Assembly: GCA_035936835.1 (NCBI GenBank)
Contig: DASYVT010000176.1
Location: 1-54,644, forward strand
From: Candidatus Methylomirabilota bacterium
Lineage (GTDB): Bacteria > Methylomirabilota > Methylomirabilia > Rokubacteriales > CSP1-6
Length of the DNA: 54,644 nucleotides
Direction of reading: 5' to 3'
The notes under the pieces are model-generated. The model did no database searches, had not been told where the DNA came from, and saw nothing but the letters and a program-made list of their open reading frames with translations. Position 1 is the first letter of the stretch; each line of letters starts with the position of its first letter. The position numbers and the translations under genes were made by a program. Shown one piece after another: positions 28,347-35,803 of this stretch.

Positions 28347-28644
28347 CGTTTCCCCCTCTCCGAAAACGCCAGCTTAATCGTAATCAAGCCGGCAGCAGCG
28401 CGCTGAGCGTCGCGAGCGCGAAGACGAGTGTGGCCATCGCGATTGCCCTCGCGCCCCGCGTTATCCTCCGCCGCCGCGGGGTCGTAGTCAAGGAGCGAGC
28501 GGAGGGGTGGGGCGGCGGGGCCGGGCGGGCGCCGCCGGGTGGCAGGGGCAGCATCGAGAGTAGGAATGAGCTGCGGGCTCCGTAGCCCCTCCTCGGCACG
28601 GTCGGGGAAGAGACGGGCACCTAGTCCGTGATACGATTTGCCCC
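28347..28644. other. Divergent promoter region between the MBL-fold gene and glnS
   Basis: About 300 bases separate the two divergent starts. A -10-like TACGAT at 28632-28637 lies only eight bases before the glnS ATG, with no Shine-Dalgarno sequence and no clear -35, so a leaderless glnS message is possible but weakly supported. No gene or repeat is recognised in the remaining G/C-rich sequence. Confidence 0.4.
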
Positions 28645-30318
28645 ATGGCTGAAGAGACCCGCGCGTCCAACTTCGTCCGCGAGATCGTCGAGGCGCACAA
28701 CCGCGAAGGCCGCTTCGGCGGCACGGTGATCACGCGCTTCCCCCCCGAGCCGAACGGCTATCTGCACATCGGCCACGCCAAGGCCATCTACCTCGACTTC
28801 GGGCTGGCGCAGGACTACGGCGGCCGCTGCCATCTGCGTTTCGACGACACCAACCCGACCAAGGAGAGCCAGGAATACGTGGACGCCATAATGGAAGACG
28901 TCCGCTGGCTCGGCTCCGACTGGGGCGCGCACCTCTACTACGCCAGCGACTACTTCGAGCGGCTCTACGAGTGGGCGGAAGAGCTCATCCGCAAGGGCAA
29001 GGCGTACGTGGACGATCTCACCGGCGATCAGATTCGCGAGTACCGTGGCACGCTCACCGAGCCGGGGCGGGAATCGCCGTATCGCAATCGCTCCGTGGAC
29101 GAGAGCCTCGACTTCTTCCGTCGCATGCGCGCCGGTGAGTTTCCCGACGGCACCAAGACGCTGCGAGCGAAGATCGACATGACCTCCGGCAATATCAATC
29201 TGCGGGACCCGGTCATGTACCGCATCCGCAAGGCCACGCACCAGCGCACGGGCGATGCGTGGTGCATCTACCCGATGTACGACTGGGCGCACGGCCAGTC
29301 CGATTCGATCGAGGGCGTGACGCATTCCATCTGCACGCTGGAGTACGAGGACCACCGCCCGCTCTACGACTGGTATCTCGACACGCTCGGCATCTTCCAT
29401 CCGCAGCAGATCGAGTTCGCCCGGCTCAACCTGTCGCATACGGTGATGAGCAAGCGCAAGCTGCTGCAGCTCGTCGAGGGCGGGCACGTCAGCGGCTGGG
29501 ACGATCCGCGCATGCCCACCATCGCGGGCTTGCGCCGCCGCGGCTATACGCCCGCGGCGCTGCGGGACTTCTGCAACCGCATCGGCGTGACCAAGAACGA
29601 CAATACGGTCGAGCTGGCGCTCCTCGAGCACTGCGTCCGCGACGACCTCAACAAGCGCGCCCTGCGCCGCATGGCCGTCCTGCGCCCGCTCAAGCTCATC
29701 GTCGAGAACTATCCTGAGGGCAAGCTTGAGGAAATGGACGCGGTGAATAACCCGGAGGACCCGGCGGCCGGCACGCGCAAGGTGCCGTTCAGCCGCGAGC
29801 TCTGGATCGAGCAGGACGATTTCCGGGAGGATGCCCCCAAGAAGTACTTCCGGCTGACGCTCGGCGCCGAGGTCCGCCTCCGCTACGCCTATATCGTCCA
29901 GTGCACCGACTTCAAGAAGAACGCCGCCGGCGAGATCATCGAGGTGCGCTGCCGGTACGACCCCGCCACCCTCGGCGGGGACAGCAAGGGGCGAAGCGTC
30001 AAGGGCACCATACACTGGGTGTCGGCGGCCCATGCCGCCGAAGCCGAAGTCCGGCTCTACGACACGCTCTTCGCGCAGGCCAAACCGGATGACGCGGAGG
30101 ATTTCAGGACGGCGCTGAACCCACAGTCGCTGACCATTCTTCCGGGGGCCCGCGTGGAGCCGGCGCTGGCCGCGGCGGCGCCGGGCGCGCTCCTTCAGTT
30201 CGAGCGCACCGGCTACTTCTGCGTGGACACGCGCCACGCGGCACCGGGCCGCCCCGTGTTCAACCGCACGGTGGGGCTACGCGACACCTGGGGCAAGATC
30301 GAGAAGGCGGCCGGCTAG
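28645..30318 (+). CDS. glnS: Glutaminyl-tRNA synthetase
   Basis: This class I synthetase is 557 residues. The start is followed by [19 protein letters not shown] (HIGH motif) and [10 protein letters not shown], then the KMSKS-like [13 protein letters not shown] and the [10 protein letters not shown] block characteristic of GlnRS. The two-barrel anticodon-binding domain follows ([15 protein letters not shown] and VKGTIHWV). GlnS in bacteria was acquired from eukaryotes and lets the cell charge tRNA-Gln directly instead of through a GatCAB amidotransferase. Its stop overlaps the stop of the convergent reductase gene by about three bases. Confidence 0.97.
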   Translation: MAEETRASNFVREIVEAHNREGRFGGTVITRFPPEPNGYLHIGHAKAIYLDFGLAQDYGGRCHLRFDDTNPTKESQEYVDAIMEDVRWLGSDWGAHLYYASDYFERLYEWAEELIRKGKAYVDDLTGDQIREYRGTLTEPGRESPYRNRSVDESLDFFRRMRAGEFPDGTKTLRAKIDMTSGNINLRDPVMYRIRKATHQRTGDAWCIYPMYDWAHGQSDSIEGVTHSICTLEYEDHRPLYDWYLDTLGIFHPQQIEFARLNLSHTVMSKRKLLQLVEGGHVSGWDDPRMPTIAGLRRRGYTPAALRDFCNRIGVTKNDNTVELALLEHCVRDDLNKRALRRMAVLRPLKLIVENYPEGKLEEMDAVNNPEDPAAGTRKVPFSRELWIEQDDFREDAPKKYFRLTLGAEVRLRYAYIVQCTDFKKNAAGEIIEVRCRYDPATLGGDSKGRSVKGTIHWVSAAHAAEAEVRLYDTLFAQAKPDDAEDFRTALNPQSLTILPGARVEPALAAAAPGALLQFERTGYFCVDTRHAAPGRPVFNRTVGLRDTWGKIEKAAG

Positions 30319-31052
30319 AACCGCACGCGGCGCATCACGGCGTGGGGGAGGAGGCGGATGGCGAGCATTACCCAGCGCCAGATGGGTGGGACGTAGACGA
30401 CCGGCGTCCCGTGGTCGATCGCGCGCAGCACGACCCGCGCCACGGCGTCCGGCTCGCCCGCGAACGGCGGCACGGGCAGCCCCGCCGTCATCGCCGTCTT
30501 GACGAAGCCCGGCCGCACGCAGACGACGCGCACGCCGCGGTCGGCATACGCCAGGTGGAGCCCCTCGAGGAAGGCCGACAGCCCCGCCTTGGACGCGCCG
30601 TAGAGGTAGTTGCTCTGCCGGGCGCGGTCGCCGGCGACCGAGCTGAAGGCGCAGACCGTGCCCCCGCCGCGCCCGGCCAGGCGCTCCGCCGCCTGTTGGC
30701 ACAAGACCGCCGTCGCCGTGAAGTTGACGTCCAGCAGGCGCCCGAGCCGCGCCGGATCGCGCTCGAGCGACTCCTGAGGGGCGAAGTCGCCCGCCGTCAC
30801 CACGAGCGTGTCGAAGGCCGCCAGGGCCCGGTCGGCCGCGTCGAGCGCCGCGGCGAACCCCGCGGGCTCGGCCAGGTCCAGGCGCGCTGTCGCGACAACG
30901 CCGCGGGCGCCTCGGACGAGGAGGTCGCGGGCCGAGACTTCGAGCTCGGCCGCGTCTCGCCCGAGAAGGACCAGCGCGTCGCCGCGCTCGGCCATGAGCC
31001 GGGCCAGCGCGCGGCCCATGCCTCGCGTGGCGCCGACCACGGCGGCCTTCAC
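30315..31052 (-). CDS. DprE2-like short-chain reductase
   Basis: This 245-residue SDR begins at GTG 31052, overlapping the stop of the oxidase gene. The Rossmann motif is [13 protein letters not shown], the catalytic residues are Ser in AFSSVAGD and YGASK, and a hydrophobic C-terminus ([17 protein letters not shown]) suggests membrane association. Following a DprE1-like oxidase, it fits decaprenylphosphoryl-2-keto-ribose reductase, which finishes the ribose-to-arabinose epimerisation. As an isolated sequence it could be a generic SDR; the function comes from context. Confidence 0.75.
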   Translation of the reverse strand: MKAAVVGATRGMGRALARLMAERGDALVLLGRDAAELEVSARDLLVRGARGVVATARLDLAEPAGFAAALDAADRALAAFDTLVVTAGDFAPQESLERDPARLGRLLDVNFTATAVLCQQAAERLAGRGGGTVCAFSSVAGDRARQSNYLYGASKAGLSAFLEGLHLAYADRGVRVVCVRPGFVKTAMTAGLPVPPFAGEPDAVARVVLRAIDHGTPVVYVPPIWRWVMLAIRLLPHAVMRRVRF

Positions 31053-32485
31053 GGCGTATCTCCCAGCACGCGCACCGACTGGGCCGAGCGGAAGCGGTGC
31101 TCCGGATCCCAGCGATCGCGCACCTTCCGCCACTCGGCCAGGCGCGGCACCATGAGCGCGAAGTCCTCCGGGCGGGTGACGGCGTCCTTGGCGAGGTAGA
31201 CCCGGCCTCCCGCGGCGATCACCGTCGCGTTCAGCTCGTGGACCAGGGCCTCGGTGCGCGCCCCCCGATAGGGAAGGTCGAGCGCCAACGTCGTGCCCTC
31301 GAGAGGAAAGGACAGGTAGGCGTCGGACTCAGGCCCGCAGTCCTTGATGACCGCGAGAAAGGAAGCTGTTCCCGCCTCAACGACCCGCTCGAGCAGCTCG
31401 GCGACGGCCGGCGCGCCGGCGGCGCGCGGCACCACGCACTGGTACTGGAGGAAGCCGCGCCGGCCATACAGGCGGTTCCAGTCGCCGATCGCATCGAGCG
31501 GGTAGAAAAAGCCGTGGTAGGGCACGGGCCGCGCCGCGCCGCGGGTACGCCGCGCGGGGGTCCGGCGCGCGTGGCTCCACCAAGCGTGTTTCCACCACGC
31601 GTGTTTCCACCACGCGTGTTTCCAGTAGTACGCGGCGTTGAAGCCGCGCATGAGGACCGGGCTCAGCAGCCACTCGGGAGCGTCGAACGGCACGGCGAGC
31701 CGGCGCGGCTCGGGCGGCGGCCCGGCGGGCGCCTCGGCCTGGGAGGCGTGGCGACCGCGCATCAGGATCCCCCGCCCCAGCGCGGCGCCCCGCGCGAGGC
31801 AGTCGATCCAGCCGACGGTGTACGGCCAGTCCTTGCCGGCATCCCAAAGGCCGTCGAGCATCGCCCCAAGCCCCGGCACGGGCTCGGTCTCCACGACCAT
31901 CCACGCGCTCTCCACCGGCTGGAGGCGGAGCGTCACCTCGGTGATGAGCCCGGTCAGCCCCATCCCGCCGATTGTGGCGAGGAACAGCTCCCGCTCGCGC
32001 GCGGGGCCGCACTCGACCACGCTGCCGTCGGCGACCTGGAGCACCAGGCGATCGACGAAATGTCCGAAGGAGCCGTCGCGGTGATGATTCTTGCCATGCA
32101 CGTCGCAGGCGACGCAGCCGCCGACGGTGACGAACTTCGTCCCCGGCGTCACCGGCGGAAACCAGCCGCGCGGTAGGAAGACGCGCAGGATCTCGGCAAG
32201 CGAGAGCCCCGCCTCGCAGGTGAGCGTGCCCCGCTCGCGGTCGAAGGCCACCACGCGGTCGGCCCGCGCCGTCTCGAGGATGAGCGCGCCGGGCGCGGCC
32301 GGCACGGCCGCGTCGCCGTAGGATCGGCCGAGCCCGCGCGGCAGGACGGGGCGGCCGTCCGGCGGCAGCTGGAGCCGTTCAGGCCGCGCGACGGCTCCCC
32401 GCTCGACGGGGTGGCGTCCCCAGCCCGCGACCGGCTCGAGACTCAGCCCGGCCGACTTTAATTCGGCCGACTTTAACTCGGCCAT
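31049..32485 (-). CDS. DprE1-like FAD-dependent decaprenylphosphoryl-ribose oxidase
   Basis: This 478-residue FAD oxidase starts at ATG 32485, 13 bases inside the upstream gene. The FAD domain shows RGLGRSYGDAA, PVTPGTKFVTVGGCVACDV and HGKNHHRDGSFG, where the His of HGKNHH is the usual covalent-flavin-region motif of DprE1, and GGMGLTGLITEVTL. The substrate domain has QYQCVVP and VYLAKDA, with the active-site Lys. The Cys targeted by benzothiazinones in mycobacteria aligns by eye with Ala in TLALDLP. A 15-bp tandem repeat inserts K-H-A-W-W three times and another duplicates A-E-L-K-S at the N-terminus. Confidence 0.83.
   Translation of the reverse strand: MAELKSAELKSAGLSLEPVAGWGRHPVERGAVARPERLQLPPDGRPVLPRGLGRSYGDAAVPAAPGALILETARADRVVAFDRERGTLTCEAGLSLAEILRVFLPRGWFPPVTPGTKFVTVGGCVACDVHGKNHHRDGSFGHFVDRLVLQVADGSVVECGPARERELFLATIGGMGLTGLITEVTLRLQPVESAWMVVETEPVPGLGAMLDGLWDAGKDWPYTVGWIDCLARGAALGRGILMRGRHASQAEAPAGPPPEPRRLAVPFDAPEWLLSPVLMRGFNAAYYWKHAWWKHAWWKHAWWSHARRTPARRTRGAARPVPYHGFFYPLDAIGDWNRLYGRRGFLQYQCVVPRAAGAPAVAELLERVVEAGTASFLAVIKDCGPESDAYLSFPLEGTTLALDLPYRGARTEALVHELNATVIAAGGRVYLAKDAVTRPEDFALMVPRLAEWRKVRDRWDPEHRFRSAQSVRVLGDTP
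31578..31622 (-). repeat. 15-bp tandem repeat, three copies, inside the DprE1-like gene
   Basis: On the plus strand the units are CACCAAGCGTGTTTC (31578-31592) and two identical copies CACCACGCGTGTTTC (31593-31607, 31608-31622). In frame they encode repeated K-H-A-W-W. The insertion falls between the FAD and substrate-domain blocks, in a basic, poorly conserved loop. Confidence 0.97.
32449..32483 (-). repeat. 15-bp tandem repeat at the start of the DprE1-like gene
   Basis: CGGCCGACTTTAATT (32449-32463) and CGGCCGACTTTAACT (32464-32478) are followed by a partial third unit, CGGCC. The repeats encode A-E-L-K-S twice immediately after the initiator Met and also overlap the last codons of the upstream UbiA-family gene. 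Confidence 0.95.
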
Positions 32486-33360
32486 CGGGGGCCGTAGATG
32501 ATGGCGAGCGTCGTGACTATCCACAGGAAGGCGTCCAGCAAGAGCCCCCGGTCGGTGACCAGGAGGTCCGACGGGTTGCCCCCCAGGTCGCGGCGGTACA
32601 GGAGGTAGAGGTAGCGGAAGATGCCGTAGAGCACGAAGGGCAGGGTCAGCGGCAAGAGGCGGGTATGGAACTTGGCCACGGTCTCCGGCGACATGGTGTA
32701 GAGCGCGTAGGTGGTCACCGTCGAGGCCGTGACGACCGAGATCATCTGGTCGAGAAAGCCCTCGCTGTACTCGGCCAGGATGGGCCGGTGGGCGGCGGCA
32801 TTGCCGGTCAGCGAACGGTACTCGTGCCGGCGCTTCCCGAGGGCCAGGAAGAGCGCGATCAGGATGGTGCAGATGAGCAGCCATCCTGAGATTTCGACGT
32901 CCACGGCCACGGCGCCCGCCACGGCGCGCAGCACGAAACCCACGGCCACCGTCAGCACGTCGAGGATGACGAGGTGCTTGAGCCATAAGGAATAGGCCGT
33001 GAGGAGCACGCCGTAGAAGAGCGCCACGAGCCCGAAGGCCGGCGACAACCTGAATGCGGCGGCCAGACACCCGGCAAGCAGCAGGACGCCGAAGCCGATC
33101 GCCGCGCCGATCGGCAGCGCGCCGGACGCGATCGGGCGCCGGCGCTTGGACTCGTGCAGGCGGTCCTTGTCCACGTCCGCGACGTCGTTGAAGAGGTAGA
33201 TGGCCCCGCTGAGGCCGCAGAAAATGGCGAAGGCGGCGAGAGCCGGCCAGACCCGCGGGGTAAGGAGCTGCTGGGAGAAGATGACGCCGGCGAAGACGAA
33301 GAGGTTCTTGACCCACTGGCGCGGGCGGAGCGAGGCGAGGAGGGCCAGGGTCAGGCGCAC
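32473..33360 (-). CDS. UbiA-family decaprenyl-phosphate phosphoribosyltransferase-like protein
   Basis: This 295-residue membrane protein has about eight or nine helices. It starts LASLRPRQWVKNLFVFAG and carries the Asp-rich motif FNDVADVDKDRLHESKRRRP, then LGKRRHEYRSL. RPRQWVKN and NDxxDxxxD are the signature of decaprenylphosphate 5-phosphoribosyltransferases, which move ribose-5-phosphate from PRPP onto polyprenyl phosphate. The two downstream genes match the next enzymes of that pathway. The polyprenol length in this organism is unknown. Confidence 0.85.
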   Translation of the reverse strand: MRLTLALLASLRPRQWVKNLFVFAGVIFSQQLLTPRVWPALAAFAIFCGLSGAIYLFNDVADVDKDRLHESKRRRPIASGALPIGAAIGFGVLLLAGCLAAAFRLSPAFGLVALFYGVLLTAYSLWLKHLVILDVLTVAVGFVLRAVAGAVAVDVEISGWLLICTILIALFLALGKRRHEYRSLTGNAAAHRPILAEYSEGFLDQMISVVTASTVTTYALYTMSPETVAKFHTRLLPLTLPFVLYGIFRYLYLLYRRDLGGNPSDLLVTDRGLLLDAFLWIVTTLAIIYGPRWPS

Positions 33361-33371
33361 GTCGGCGCCTC

Positions 33372-34703
33372 CTACAACCGGATCACATGCGGCTGGGCAC
33401 CCAACGCTCCGGTCAGGTTGCGTGTGTCGAGGACGAGGCGCGCCTCGCGGCAGAGCCGCGCCGGGTCGAACTCGCGGTGGGCCGTGAGCACCGCCACCAG
33501 GTCGTAGGACGCGAGGTCGGCGGTCGCCCAGTCCACGCCGGCGAGCCGCCGGCTGCCTACCGTGAGCGCCGGCACGTGGGGATCGGCGTAGTCCACGCGC
33601 GCGCCGCGCAGCAGGAGCGCGTCGATGATCTCCACGGCGGGCGAGTCCCGCACGTCCCCCACCCCGGGTTTGTACGCGACTCCCAGTGCCAAGACGCGCG
33701 AGCCCTTCACGGGCTTGCCCTGGTCATTGAGGGCGTCGGTCGCCAGCTGCACGGTGTAGGCGGGCATGCCGCCGTTGATCTCGTCCGCGAAGGCGATGAA
33801 GCGCGCCTCGTAGCCCATCATGCGCGCGCGCCACGACAGGTAGTAGGGGTCGCTCGGCAGGCAGTGGCCGCCGATGCCGGGCCCCGGGTAGAACGGCATG
33901 AAGCCGAAGGGCTTGGTCGCGGCCGCGTCAATGATCTCCCAGACTGACAGCCCCAGGCGCCGGCACATGATGGCGAGCTCGTTGACGAGGGCGATGTTGA
34001 CGCTGCGGAAGATGTTCTCGAAGAGCTTGACCATCTCGGCCGTCTGCGGGGACGAGACCGCCACCACGCGCTCGACGATCTGGCCGTAGAGCGCGCAGGC
34101 GAGCTGCCGGCAGGCGGGCGTCACGCCGCCCACGATCTTGGGGATGTTGGAGAGGCCGTACGTACGGTTGCCCGGATCGATGCGCTCCGGCGAGAAGGCG
34201 AGGAAGAACTGCTCCCCGACGGCGAGCCCGGAGGCGGTGAAGCGGGGCAGCAGCACCTCCTCCGTCGTGCCCGGGTAGGTCGTCGACTCGAGGACCACGA
34301 GCTGGCCGGGACGGAGGATCTTGGCGACCTCGTCGGCCGCCGCCACGATGTGCGAGATGTCCGGCTCCTTGGACTTGCCCAAGGGCGTCGGCACGCAGAT
34401 GATGATCGCGTCGGCGGGGACGAGCCCTCCCACGCTGCCGGCGACCGTCAGCCGCCCGGTCCTGACGAGCGGCGCGAGCTCGTCGCTCGGCACGTCCTCG
34501 ATCGGGCTCTGGCCGCGCCCGATGAGCGAAACCCGCCCCGCATCCGCGTCCACCCCGATCACGCGCATGCCGGCCTTGGCGAAGGCCACGGCAAGTGGAA
34601 GCCCGACGTAGCCGAGCCCGACCACGCCGACCGTCACGTCGCGACGCTCGAGCCGCTGCATGAGATCCGCCCTGACACCGCCGCCTGCTGACACCGCCGT
34701 CAC
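33372..34703 (-). CDS. Nucleotide-sugar 6-dehydrogenase (UDP-GlcNAc/UDP-Glc type)
   Basis: This NAD-dependent dehydrogenase of about 443 residues oxidises C6 of a UDP-sugar to the acid. Domains in order are a Rossmann fold (VGVVGLGYVGLPLAVAFAKAG), the central dimerisation helix with FENIFRSVNIALVNELAI, the catalytic Cys in GIGGHCLPSDPYYL, and a UDP-binding C-terminus (LGVAYKPGVGDVRDSPA). The pattern is closest to WbpA/TviB-type UDP-N-acetylglucosamine 6-dehydrogenases. The start GTG 34703 overlaps the aminotransferase stop; ATG 34661 is an alternative. The enzyme probably feeds surface polysaccharide synthesis with the adjacent aminotransferase. Confidence 0.88.
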   Translation of the reverse strand: MTAVSAGGGVRADLMQRLERRDVTVGVVGLGYVGLPLAVAFAKAGMRVIGVDADAGRVSLIGRGQSPIEDVPSDELAPLVRTGRLTVAGSVGGLVPADAIIICVPTPLGKSKEPDISHIVAAADEVAKILRPGQLVVLESTTYPGTTEEVLLPRFTASGLAVGEQFFLAFSPERIDPGNRTYGLSNIPKIVGGVTPACRQLACALYGQIVERVVAVSSPQTAEMVKLFENIFRSVNIALVNELAIMCRRLGLSVWEIIDAAATKPFGFMPFYPGPGIGGHCLPSDPYYLSWRARMMGYEARFIAFADEINGGMPAYTVQLATDALNDQGKPVKGSRVLALGVAYKPGVGDVRDSPAVEIIDALLLRGARVDYADPHVPALTVGSRRLAGVDWATADLASYDLVAVLTAHREFDPARLCREARLVLDTRNLTGALGAQPHVIRL

Positions 34704-35803
34704 GCGAGCCTCTGGATCGCGGCCGTGACCGCGTCGGCCACGCTCCGGACCTCGTCGTCGCTGAGCTCGGGGAAGCACGGCAGGGACACGACCTCGGCGG
34801 CCGCGCGCGCGGCGTTGGGGAAGACGCGGTCGACGTCGCGCACGGCGAACATGGGCTGGGCGGGAATGGGGATCGGGTAGTGCACGGCGGTGCCGACACC
34901 GGCGTCGGCGAGCGCCCCGACGAGGGCGTCCCGCTTCGGGGTCCTGACCGTGAACTGGTGGTAGATGTGGCGTGCCGGCGCCCGCTCCTGGGCCAGCACC
35001 AGCGGCGTGCCCTGCAGCAGCTCGCGGTAGCGCGCGGCGATCTCGCGGCGCCTGTCGTTCCAAGCGGGCAGGTGCCGGAGCTTCACGCGCAGGAACGCCG
35101 CCTGAAGCTCGTCGAGCCGGCTCGAGTAGCCGAGCTCCACGTGCTCGTACTTCCGCGGCGAGCCGTGATCGCGGAGCCGCCGGACCGTCTGGGCGACGTC
35201 GTCACGGGCCGTCAAGACCATGCCGCCGTCGCCACAGGCGCCGAGGTTCTTCGTCGGGTAGAAGGAGAGGCAGGCGACGTCGCCCCAGGCTCCGGCCGGC
35301 CGGCCGGCGTAGCTGGCGCCCACGGCCTGCGCCGCGTCCTCGATGACGGCGAGCCCGCGGGCGCGGGCGATGTCGGTGATCGCGTCCATAGCGGCGGGCT
35401 GGCCGTAGAGGTCCACCGCCACGATGGCGCGCGTCCGCGGCGTCACGGCCCGCGCCACCAGCGCGGGGTCGAGGTTGTACGTGACCGGGTCGATGTCGAC
35501 AAAGACGGGCCGGGCGTCCACCATCAGCACGGCGCTGGCCGACGCCACGAACGAGAACGACGACGTGATGACCTCGTCGCCGGGCTTGACGCCCACCGCC
35601 TTGAGGGCGAGCACGAGCGCGTCGGTGCCCGAGTTGACGCCGATGCCGTGACGGGTGCCGCAGAGCGCGGCCAGCTCGGCTTCGAGCGCCGCCACCTCGG
35701 GCCCGAGGATGAACCGGCAGGAGGCCAGCACCCGCTCGGCCGCCGCCACCAGCTCGGCGCGGAGCGCCCCGTGCTGCCGCGCGAGATCGATCTGCGGGAT
35801 CAG
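34700..35803 (-). CDS. DegT/DnrJ/EryC1-family sugar aminotransferase
   Basis: This PLP enzyme transfers an amino group to a keto-sugar nucleotide. Residues include RFILGPEVAALEAELA, NSGTDALVLALKA, EDAAQAVGASY, the PLP lysine in SFYPTKNLGACGDGG, and the end block HYPIPIPAQPMF. The conserved family start MIPQIDLARQHGALRAEL is recovered only if translation begins at CTG 35803, whose last two bases form part of the lptD TGA (CTGA overlap); a G-rich stretch lies about eight bases upstream. The first conventional start, GTG 35749, would remove 18 conserved residues. WbpE is the closest functional analogue. Confidence 0.88.
   Translation of the reverse strand: MIPQIDLARQHGALRAELVAAAERVLASCRFILGPEVAALEAELAALCGTRHGIGVNSGTDALVLALKAVGVKPGDEVITSSFSFVASASAVLMVDARPVFVDIDPVTYNLDPALVARAVTPRTRAIVAVDLYGQPAAMDAITDIARARGLAVIEDAAQAVGASYAGRPAGAWGDVACLSFYPTKNLGACGDGGMVLTARDDVAQTVRRLRDHGSPRKYEHVELGYSSRLDELQAAFLRVKLRHLPAWNDRRREIAARYRELLQGTPLVLAQERAPARHIYHQFTVRTPKRDALVGALADAGVGTAVHYPIPIPAQPMFAVRDVDRVFPNAARAAAEVVSLPCFPELSDDEVRSVADAVTAAIQRLA

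Noticed and set aside
27081-28406. A 441-codon plus-strand frame opposite the MBL-fold gene
   Set aside because: The minus-strand product has a signal peptide and an HxHxDH motif; the plus-strand product is Arg-rich low complexity.
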